Positions 1 through 5,258 of a DNA stretch of 6,362 nt are shown here, in pieces. How positions within the stretch are numbered: position 1 is the first letter of the stretch; the number at the start of each line of letters is the position of its first letter. The DNA is taken from positions 1-6,362 of the forward strand of contig JBHIBA010000274.1 of assembly GCA_046758845.1 (NCBI GenBank), read 5' to 3'. Made by a program: the position numbers and the translations under genes. The notes under the pieces are model-generated. The model searched no databases, was not told where the DNA came from, and saw only the letters and a list, made by a program, of their open reading frames with translations. The DNA is from JBHIBA01 sp046758845. GTDB lineage: Bacteria > UBA8248 > JACPRG01 > G963555815.

Positions 1-37
1 GCTGGATAGCATCGGGTGCCCGGGGGGGAGGAAAAGG

Positions 38-1066
38 GTGTCGAAGGAGGAAGCTAACCGATGCAATCCGCTGTATGACGCTTACAACCGGAGGGTCGAC
101 GCTATCAACTCGCGCAGGGCTGTTCTCCGACGGCGCGAAAAAAAGATTGACGATCGCATGAAGGCCCTGGAGGCGGCCTACAAAAAGGCCTGGGCTCCGG
201 TGGCCGCCCGGCACAAGAAGTACAACGCGGAGAAGAAGGCATACCTCGGCGCGCGCAAGACCTGGGAAGGGCGAGTCAGCCAGATCTTCGCCAAGGTCAA
301 CGCGCTCATCGGGCTTTCCCGGAAGGAAACCGCGAAGGCAAAACAGGAGGAGGCCGCCCGGCGGGAGGCCGCAAAGAAACTGCGGGGCCAGGTCAAGGGG
401 ATCCAAGAGGCCCTCCGGCGGCTGAACCGCTCCATGCAGGGCGACGCGGCCGAGCGCGCGCAGTGGGAGCGGGCGACCAACGAGGCGATGCAGAACGCCT
501 GGAACCGCGGCAAGGGGATGATCCTCGACGAGAGCCTGGGCTTTTTGAGCAACCGGCTGGAGAAACAACTCAAAAGCGCGAACGAGCAGGTCCAGCGGGC
601 CGTTGTTCGGCTCTCCGCAGAGACGGATCCCAATCGGCGGGAGCGCCTTCACGCCGCCATCAAGCTACTGGGCCAGCAGAGGGACGAGATCAAACGCGCC
701 AAGACCCTCGTCACCGACCGCCTCGAGGACGCCAAGAAGATCACCGACGCCGTGGACTACGCGACCAGCAACCCCGGCGACCTGGAGAAGTCCCTGCGGG
801 GCACTTACGAGGTCGTCAAGACGACCCTCGGCGACCCGAAGGTGCAGAAGGCCCTGAAGATCGGAGGCAAGTTCGCCGCCGGCGCGGGCTACGCCCAGTC
901 CATCGCTGATTCCTCCTATGACATCGCCACCGAGGTCGTCAGCTGGAGGCGGATCAACCAGCTCAACCGCAACTCCGAGGCTTACCTCAAGGCGGTGGGC
1001 CGCATGAAGGAGAGGATGGAGAAGACGATGAAGAAGATCCACAAGCTGGAGGGCAAGAAGAAATAG
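38..1066 (+). CDS. Hypothetical basic coiled-coil protein
   Basis: I do not recognise this 342-residue protein. It is rich in Lys, Arg, Ala, Glu and Gln and looks almost entirely alpha-helical, with heptad-like stretches near residues 17-60, 95-135, 165-235 and 300-342. Residues 271-290 form a small-residue patch (Gly/Ala) rather than a membrane helix. There is no signal peptide and only one Cys (C9). The tail is strongly basic and ends in KKK. The GTG at 38 is preceded by GGAGG at 27-31 with good spacing. The ATG at 61 is out of frame. The frame has no stop back to base 2, so an upstream start outside the window is possible. It is the only + strand gene and converges on the dehydrogenase, so it belongs to a different transcription unit. 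A structural, scaffold or phage/secretion-related role is conceivable but unsupported. Confidence 0.8.
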   Translation: MSKEEANRCNPLYDAYNRRVDAINSRRAVLRRREKKIDDRMKALEAAYKKAWAPVAARHKKYNAEKKAYLGARKTWEGRVSQIFAKVNALIGLSRKETAKAKQEEAARREAAKKLRGQVKGIQEALRRLNRSMQGDAAERAQWERATNEAMQNAWNRGKGMILDESLGFLSNRLEKQLKSANEQVQRAVVRLSAETDPNRRERLHAAIKLLGQQRDEIKRAKTLVTDRLEDAKKITDAVDYATSNPGDLEKSLRGTYEVVKTTLGDPKVQKALKIGGKFAAGAGYAQSIADSSYDIATEVVSWRRINQLNRNSEAYLKAVGRMKERMEKTMKKIHKLEGKKK

Positions 1067-1158
1067 CCCCCTAGGGAGTGTCCGAGAGGACAAGCCGGAA
1101 AGGGCTATCGTAGATAACTTGAAAGCGCCTACTATCGTCCAAGCAGCTGTGTTTTATT

Positions 1159-1194
1159 GCGAAAGGGGCGTCCCTGCAGGGCCGCCCCTTTCGC
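1159..1194. terminator. Hairpin between convergent genes (head of repeat A)
   Basis: A near-perfect 36-base palindrome: arms 1159-1176 and 1177-1194 pair over 18 positions with one mismatch (T1171 opposite C1182). It lies between the convergent ends of the coiled-coil gene (1066) and the dehydrogenase (1397), so a bidirectional termination role is plausible. No T-run follows directly on either strand; the nearest is TTTT at 1205-1208. It is therefore not a textbook intrinsic terminator. It is also the outer end of repeat copy A. Confidence 0.4.
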
Positions 1195-1378
1195 GAAACA
1201 AAAGTTTTCCGGGGGGGTCCAGGGGGGGGCGGACGCACCGCGTCAGGTTTCCGCACTCGCGTGCCTGGTGAATCACCTCTCGGAAGGTGCGCGCCAAAGA
1301 TGCCCGCTTTGAGCTTACGCGCCTCCAACCGCAGTTCGGCCGGCACGCAAGTGCCCAAAAAGCCCCCCCCAGAAATTC
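1159..1378 (+). repeat. Intergenic repeat copy A (hairpin-headed, about 220 bp)
   Basis: The unit starts with the hairpin at 1159-1194. It continues with an AAAAGTTTTCC motif and a G-tract (1200-1229), then a middle section, and ends with AAATTC at 1373-1378. It aligns almost end to end with the reverse complement of copy B. The two share an exact 33-base block (1330-1362 here, 2504-2536 in B) and the phrase GTGCCTGGTGAATCACC. Copy C shares an exact 21-base block (1231-1251 here). The repeat ends 18 bp before the dehydrogenase stop codon. It fills most of the 330-bp gap between genes; I see no gene in that gap. Confidence 0.85.
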
Positions 1379-1396
1379 TTTTCAATCATCCTCCTC

Positions 1397-2473
1397 TCAA
1401 GGGTGAATGATCACCCGGATGGCCCCATCGATCCGTTTCACCGCCGTTTCCAGGCCCTTCGCAAACTCGGAGAGCGGGAAGGTGTGCGTGATGAGGGGTT
1501 TGATCTGGATGCGCCCGCTGACGATGAGCGGGATCACCTCCGGGCAGGTGTTGGGGTTGGCCCGCAGGCCATAGACGTCCAACTCGTTTAGCGTGATCTT
1601 TCCCAGGGGCAGCGGGATGTCGCCCTTGGTGACGCCCGTGTAACAGATCCGCCCGCCCTTCCTGGTAACGGCGATGGCCTGCTGACAGGTCTGCACCGTC
1701 CCGGCCGTCTCGATGACCGCGTCCACGCCGATGCCGTCCGTCACGTCCAGGATTTTCTTCACGGGGTCCTCGGCCTCGAAATCGATCGTTTCGGCGCCGA
1801 ACTCGGCGGCTTTCTTGAGGCGGTCGCCCCGGCCGATGACGATCACCCGCCCGGCCCCCATGGCGGCGGCGCATTGGAGGGACAAAAGCCCGATCCCCCC
1901 CGGCCCGAAGACGGCGACCGTGTCCCCGGGACCGACCTTTGCCCGTTTGGCCGAGTGGAGCGCGATGGCCGCCGGGTCCACCAGGCTCGCCTCGTCGTAG
2001 GAGAGGGAATCGGGGATGGGATAGATGCTCTTGACCGATATGGCGAAGTACTCGGAATAAGCCCCCGGGGAGGAGTGGCCATATTGCTTGTGGCCGCGGT
2101 CTTCCCGGCCGTAGTTCAGGCACAGGGTGTAGCGCCCGAGGTAGCAATTGCGGCACCACCCGCAGCCCTTGTGCGAGGCGGCGGAGATCCGGTCCCCCGG
2201 CTTGAAGTCGAACACCCCTTCGCCCAGGGCGACGATCTCCCCCGCCCATTCGTGGCCGATGGTGATCGGGTAGTAAGGCGGCCAGCCCCAGGCCTCGCGG
2301 AAGGCCCCGGCGATGAGGGCCGAATCCGTCCCGGTATCGATGGCGATGGAGTGTACCCGGCACAGGACTTCCATGGGCCCGGGTTCAGGGACGGGGACCC
2401 TGCGGCCCTCGAACGCTCCGGGTCCCGTGAGGACGAGTGCATCCATTTCGGAAGGAATCGCTGCGGTAGCCAT
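1397..2473 (-). CDS. Zinc-type medium-chain alcohol/polyol dehydrogenase
   Basis: A 358-residue medium-chain dehydrogenase/reductase, expected to be cytoplasmic and to oxidise an alcohol or polyol with NAD(P). The GroES-like N-terminal domain has GHE at 73-75. Structural-zinc cysteines are C104, C107, C110 and C118 with canonical spacing. The Rossmann fold has GPGGIG at 190-195. Length and order fit the sorbitol/threonine dehydrogenase group. Two catalytic-zinc positions are unusual: the normal CG(T/S)D reads TGTD at 47-50, so Thr replaces Cys, and the usual Glu before Pro is D166. After strand beta-2 the acidic NAD-selecting residue is absent (GRGD at 214-217), which may favour NADP; this is inference. 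ATG 2473 is chosen because AAGGAG lies 6 nt upstream. A longer ORF from 2557 would only translate repeat B. It appears monocistronic and is flanked by repeats A and B. The substrate is unknown. Confidence 0.93.
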   Translation of the reverse strand: MATAAIPSEMDALVLTGPGAFEGRRVPVPEPGPMEVLCRVHSIAIDTGTDSALIAGAFREAWGWPPYYPITIGHEWAGEIVALGEGVFDFKPGDRISAASHKGCGWCRNCYLGRYTLCLNYGREDRGHKQYGHSSPGAYSEYFAISVKSIYPIPDSLSYDEASLVDPAAIALHSAKRAKVGPGDTVAVFGPGGIGLLSLQCAAAMGAGRVIVIGRGDRLKKAAEFGAETIDFEAEDPVKKILDVTDGIGVDAVIETAGTVQTCQQAIAVTRKGGRICYTGVTKGDIPLPLGKITLNELDVYGLRANPNTCPEVIPLIVSGRIQIKPLITHTFPLSEFAKGLETAVKRIDGAIRVIIHP

Positions 2474-2479
2474 GGCTCT

Positions 2480-2485
2480 CTCCTT
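2480..2485 (-). promoter_or_regulatory. Shine-Dalgarno site of the dehydrogenase
   Basis: AAGGAG on the minus strand, 6 nt before ATG 2473. It fixes the start 28 codons downstream of the longest possible ORF. Repeat B ends at 2487, so the ribosome-binding site lies immediately outside the repeat. Confidence 0.8.
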
Positions 2486-2486
2486 T

Positions 2487-2705
2487 GAATTTGCCAGGGG
2501 GGCCTTTTTGGGCACTTGCGTGCCGGCCGAACTGCGATTGCAGGCGTGTACGCTCATGCCGGGCGTCTTGGGCGCGCAACTTCCAAGGGGTGATTCACCC
2601 CAAGGGGTGATTCACCAGGCACGCAAGTGCGGAAAGCTGACGCCGCGCGTCCGCCCCCTCGCACCCCCCAGCAAAACTTTCATTTCGCCGAGCCTGTGGC
2701 TCGGC
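2487..2705 (-). repeat. Intergenic repeat copy B (inverted relative to A)
   Basis: Read on the minus strand it runs like copy A: a hairpin (GCCGAGCC at 2687-2694 with GGCTCGGC at 2698-2705, loop TGT), GAAA plus AAAGTTTTG, a G-rich stretch, the middle section, the exact 33-base block (2504-2536) and a terminal AAATTC (2487-2492). The hairpin occupies the same place as in A but its stem sequence differs and is shorter (8 bp). Relative to A it carries an extra 17-bp tandem unit. It forms the immediate 5' leader of the dehydrogenase gene, so any promoter for that gene lies in or beyond the repeat. No convincing sigma-70 site is visible in it. Confidence 0.85.
2583..2616. repeat. 17-bp exact tandem duplication within repeat B
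   Basis: The unit CCAAGGGGTGATTCACC occurs twice head to tail, at 2583-2599 and 2600-2616. Copy A has only one corresponding site, so this looks like a local duplication after the copies diverged. Confidence 0.9.
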
Positions 2706-2762
2706 CTCAGTCGGGTTGCACGTGGGAGTGACTGGGCCTTTTGTCTCCGACGTCCTCCTTTG

Positions 2763-2843
2763 TGATTTCGAGCGAGTGTCATCGCCTCGCGCGAAGAATC
2801 CGCATTGCGTCCCGAGCGAACCAAGGGATGTGACGATCAGATC
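2763..2843. repeat. Possible pair of degenerate short interspersed units
   Basis: Two neighbouring stretches share a CGAGCGA core: 2763-2800 (TTTCGAGCGAG, then GCGAAGAATC) and 2805-2843 (TCCCGAGCGAA, then CAGATCC). They resemble decayed copies of the short CGAGCGA...GAATC-type repeats common in bacterial intergenic DNA. Similarity is weak and I did not align them rigorously. The rest of 2706-2907 shows no gene, RNA or clear signal. Confidence 0.3.
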
Positions 2844-2907
2844 CTTGGCTTTACTGAGAATGGCAGACCCGGCAACTATGGTGAAGACCGTTCATGAGCC
2901 TCAGCCC

Positions 2908-3222
2908 TCAGTATCCCCGCATCAGAAAGTAAAGGCTAGCCAACGCGCCCATCGCACCCAGGACAACAAACGCTCCACTCGGCAGAGTTGAGACCTCAGG
3001 CCAGACACGCCACGCCAGCGAGGCCATCATCGCGCCTACGAGATAAAGCCAAAGGGTCAGAAGGGTCCGGAACAAAGCCCGGAGGACGCCGGGGGGAGGA
3101 GGCAGGCCGCCCGCGCCGTAGCGGACGGCAAGCCGCCGAAAGCCGAAATGGCCCAGCCATGCCGCCAGCCCCATTCCAGCCAGGGACAGGCCGGCGAACC
3201 AAAGGCTCAGGTAGGGATTCAC
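2908..3222 (-). CDS. Small three-helix membrane protein, unknown function
   Basis: A 104-residue protein I do not recognise. Three hydrophobic segments stand out: about residues 5-26, 50-70 and 80-101. The linker after the first carries RRLAVRYG and a PPPPG turn, so a basic loop probably faces the cytoplasm. The GTG start at 3222 has AAGGAA at 3233-3238 on the minus strand, 10 nt upstream. No metal-binding or catalytic motif is seen. It lies between repeat-rich spacers and about 430 bp downstream of the membrane gene ending at 3659, so co-transcription with that unit is uncertain. The clean hydrophobic periodicity argues for a real gene over a chance ORF, but there is no homology evidence. 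Confidence 0.65.
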   Translation of the reverse strand: MNPYLSLWFAGLSLAGMGLAAWLGHFGFRRLAVRYGAGGLPPPPGVLRALFRTLLTLWLYLVGAMMASLAWRVWPEVSTLPSGAFVVLGAMGALASLYFLMRGY

Positions 3223-3267
3223 GATTCTTTATTCCTTGGCGCTTTTCATGCGTTTCGGAAAAGGGTC

Positions 3268-3320
3268 GGGGGGCGCTTCCCTCGGCTTCGCTCGGGACAA
3301 GCTTTGAAAGGCGCCCCCCC
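3268..3320. repeat. GC hairpin element E with 24-bp insert
   Basis: GGGGGGCGCTT (3268-3278) and TTTGAAAGGCGCCCCCCC (3303-3320) can pair through their G/C runs. The same two pieces lie directly adjacent inside copy D at 6267-6295. Here they are separated by 24 bases (3279-3302) containing CCTCGGCTTCGCTCGGG, a motif type often repeated between bacterial genes. Confidence 0.7.
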
Positions 3321-3327
3321 GAACCCC

Positions 3328-3382
3328 GGTAGGGCGGCCATCTTGGCCGCCAGCGGAAGGCGGGCTGGAAGCCCGCCCTACC
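3328..3382. repeat. REP/BIME-like double-hairpin element
   Basis: The outer arms GGTAGGG (3328-3334) and CCCTACC (3376-3382) are perfect inverted repeats. Between them are two further hairpins: GGCGGCCA/TGGCCGCC around loop TCT (3333-3351) and GGCGGGCT/AGCCCGCC around loop GGA (3359-3377), whose arms overlap the outer arms by a few bases. The result is a compact cruciform or three-way fold, typical in form of REP/BIME-type extragenic elements. It lies between the small membrane gene and the three-gene unit. The rest of 3383-3497 holds nothing I can assign. Confidence 0.8.
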
Positions 3383-3497
3383 GGCCCGGCATGCGGGTTG
3401 CTGACCCACATGGCCTGGCCTGCTTTGGGTTGGGCGTGGGTTTGGCTCAGCCGGTTGTTTGTGGCCTTTGGCTGTCTCCCATCGTTGGCCAGTTTAG

Positions 3498-3537
3498 GCA
3501 AAAGAGGACAGCGCGGTTAAGCGCCGCCCTCTTTCGC
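3498..3537 (-). terminator. Hairpin head of repeat C, possible terminator for the three-gene unit
   Basis: Arms 3498-3514 and 3521-3537 form a 17-position stem with a 6-nt loop. On the minus strand all 17 positions can pair, three of them as G-U, and the stem runs into TTTT followed by GCC. It lies about 120 bp past the stop at 3659, downstream of the minus-strand unit. On the plus strand the same three positions become A-C mismatches. A minus-strand intrinsic terminator is plausible, though the T-run is short. Confidence 0.45.
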
Positions 3538-3591
3538 AAAATAAAAGTTTTCCGGGGGGGCCAGGGGGCTGGACGCACCGCGTCAGGTTTC
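3498..3591 (+). repeat. Intergenic repeat copy C (truncated)
   Basis: Same orientation as copy A: hairpin (3498-3537), then AAAAGTTTTCC plus a G-tract (3544-3560), then an exact 21-base block at 3571-3591 also found in A at 1231-1251. Similarity fades after about 3600, so the gene-proximal half seen in A and B is missing. The following 3600-3658 is noticeably A/T-richer than its surroundings and shows no gene. Confidence 0.8.
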
Positions 3592-3658
3592 TGCACTGGC
3601 ATCATCCCTTCGTTGTTTATAAGAAAAAGTCTCCATTGATTGGGAATTCACCTATTCC

Positions 3659-4129
3659 TCAAAAACGAAAAACCCCCGCGATGATGATGATCCCGGTCAT
3701 GATCTCGTTGAAAAGCCCGAAAGGTTTTCTCCGCTCCACCAAATCCCGCACCGACTCGGGGACGGGAGGGCCGGAGACGGAAGCCAGTTCCCGGCCCAAA
3801 AGCCGCATCACGAACAGAACGTTGACCGTATTGACAATCATGGCAAAGAACGCCAGGTGCTTGAGTGTGAGCCAGGGCGTCGAGAAGAACCCGTACCCCA
3901 CGATGATAGCCAGCCCCAGGCCGCTCGCGATGATCAGGAGGAGCCCCCAGAGGGCGAGCAGGAGAATCCCGAACAGCATGCGGGTGAGGGCCAGCTCCTC
4001 CGCTCCGTCGCCGGATGCGCGGGCCGCATAGATCCTGGCGTTCAGCAGATAGGTCATCGCGTGAAAACCGACGTAAAGCCCCAGGCCGATCAGGTGGAAG
4101 AAAAGAAGGGTCTTTTGAACCCAGAACAC
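3659..4129 (-). CDS. Four-helix integral membrane protein, unknown function
   Basis: A 156-residue inner-membrane protein with four hydrophobic segments: about residues 4-28, 50-77, 85-108 and 137-156. The fourth runs almost to the C-terminus. His residues lie in or near the membrane (H12, H23, H91), and the soluble loop between segments 3 and 4 holds a charged ESVRDLVERRK stretch. The overall plan resembles small predicted membrane families such as DUF2269 or CopD-like proteins, but I cannot assign one. The start is GTG 4129, supported by GGAGG at 4140-4144. A GTG at 4177 gives 172 residues but lacks a visible ribosome site. It begins 79 bp after the amidohydrolase stop and is probably the last gene of that unit. 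Confidence 0.8.
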   Translation of the reverse strand: MFWVQKTLLFFHLIGLGLYVGFHAMTYLLNARIYAARASGDGAEELALTRMLFGILLLALWGLLLIIASGLGLAIIVGYGFFSTPWLTLKHLAFFAMIVNTVNVLFVMRLLGRELASVSGPPVPESVRDLVERRKPFGLFNEIMTGIIIIAGVFRF

Positions 4130-4139
4130 CGGAAAAGAA

Positions 4140-4144
4140 CCTCC
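4140..4144 (-). promoter_or_regulatory. Shine-Dalgarno site favouring GTG 4129
   Basis: GGAGG on the minus strand, 10 nt before GTG 4129. The spacing is slightly long, but the upstream alternative at 4177 has no comparable site, so the shorter membrane protein is preferred. Confidence 0.55.
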
Positions 4145-4208
4145 AGGATGGAAACCGCGGGAGACCTTTTGACCCACCCGCAGGGCTGTTTAGGGGAATC
4201 AGTTCCGC

Positions 4209-5183
4209 TTACTTCCGCAGCAGGTCCAGAGCGTTCTTCGAGTAGATCCGCTCCCGGTCGGCCTCTTGCGCCGCCAGCCCCTCCACAAGCTCGACGGCCT
4301 TGTCCATCCCCACCCAGGGGTAGTCGCTTCCGAATAGAAGTCGGTCCGCGCCGTAGATCCCGAAAAAGTAGTCGATGGCCGGCTGGTAGGAGGAGACCGA
4401 ATCGAAGTAGAGCTGGCGGAAGTACTCGCTCGGCGCCCGATCGATGTTCGCGCGTCCGCCGGGCATGGCGGCGCTCAGGTGGTCAATACGCCCCATCAAG
4501 TAGGGAATGGTGCTGCCCACGTGCGGCAGGACGAACTTGGTTTCCGGATATTTTTGCAGCGTCCCGCTCAGGATGAGCCGCAGAGCGGCCAGTGTCGTGT
4601 CGAACAGGAAGCCGACGATAGGGATCAGATGGTAATCGGTCATCGGGTCCTCGGAGAGGACCGGGGCCGTAGGATGCAAAAAGATGGGGAGGTTGATCTC
4701 CGCGCACCGCTCGTAGAGAGGGTGGAAGAAAGGGTCGTCCAGCGAAACCCCGCGCAGGTTCGAAAATAGCTGAACGGCCTTGAATCCCAGGTCTTTCAAG
4801 CAGCGATCCAGCTCTCGCAATGACCGATCCATGTCCCCCAGACCCAGGGTGGCCATTCCCCAGAACTTGTCGGGGTATTTCTGAGTGATCTCGGCCAGAC
4901 AGTCGTGGGCCATTTCGGCCAGGTCGTCGGCTTCCCGTCCTCCCGCCAGCTCCGGCCCCGGGACGTTCAGGCTGAGGACCTGCACGTCCACGCCCGCAGC
5001 GTCCATGGCCCGCAGATTTTCCTCCGGGTCGTTGATCGAAGGAGGCAGGGGAAACCCCGTGTGCCGGCTGGCGAACACCATCGTGCGGCCGTCTTTTCGA
5101 GCAGCGCTAGGCGGCGCGCTCCTTTTCTCAAGTTTCTCGATGACCTTCTCTGGATAGAAGTGACACTGGATATCGATTCTCAT
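4209..5183 (-). CDS. Amidohydrolase-2 family metal-dependent hydrolase/decarboxylase
   Basis: A 324-residue cytoplasmic TIM-barrel enzyme of the amidohydrolase-2 family (ACMSD and resorcylate-decarboxylase relatives). Members hydrolyse or non-oxidatively decarboxylate cyclic or aromatic carboxylic substrates. Seen motifs: IDIQCHFYP at 3-11, FLHP with H170, LPHVGS with H221, and FGSDYPW with catalytic-type D287. The usual first strand motif is DxHxH; here position 6 is Gln, so one of the two N-terminal metal His ligands is missing while H8 remains. Length is typical. ATG 5183 has GAGGG at 5191-5195 with a 7-nt gap. It follows the SDR by 75 bp on the same strand and is probably co-transcribed with it. 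The substrate cannot be predicted from sequence alone. Confidence 0.9.
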   Translation of the reverse strand: MRIDIQCHFYPEKVIEKLEKRSAPPSAARKDGRTMVFASRHTGFPLPPSINDPEENLRAMDAAGVDVQVLSLNVPGPELAGGREADDLAEMAHDCLAEITQKYPDKFWGMATLGLGDMDRSLRELDRCLKDLGFKAVQLFSNLRGVSLDDPFFHPLYERCAEINLPIFLHPTAPVLSEDPMTDYHLIPIVGFLFDTTLAALRLILSGTLQKYPETKFVLPHVGSTIPYLMGRIDHLSAAMPGGRANIDRAPSEYFRQLYFDSVSSYQPAIDYFFGIYGADRLLFGSDYPWVGMDKAVELVEGLAAQEADRERIYSKNALDLLRK

Positions 5184-5258
5184 GCCACTGCCCTCATCCG
5201 CAGGCGGTTCGTGGACGCGGCGCCCGGCTCGCCCGTGCGCCGTTGTGTCGATGGTTCG

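Noticed and set aside
1071..1385. 104-residue minus-strand ORF in the A spacer
   Set aside because: It is the translation of repeat A and its hairpin with no clear start signal; noted only as a frame-conservation finding.
1386..2363. 325-residue minus-strand ORF in another frame
   Set aside because: Frame-shifted shadow of the dehydrogenase, full of Arg/Gly/His with no family features.
2474..2557. N-terminal 28-residue extension of the dehydrogenase
   Set aside because: It translates repeat B, lacks a ribosome site, and the internal ATG at 2473 has AAGGAG at ideal distance.
2583..2616. CRISPR-like repeats
   Set aside because: Only two units, directly adjacent with no spacers.
2716..2991. 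91-residue plus-strand ORF
   Set aside because: Low-complexity composition, no ribosome site, overlaps the opposite-strand membrane gene.
4130..4177. Longer 172-residue form of the four-helix membrane protein
   Set aside because: The upstream GTG lacks a ribosome site and adds a polar Gly/Pro-rich stretch; the inner GTG has GGAGG.
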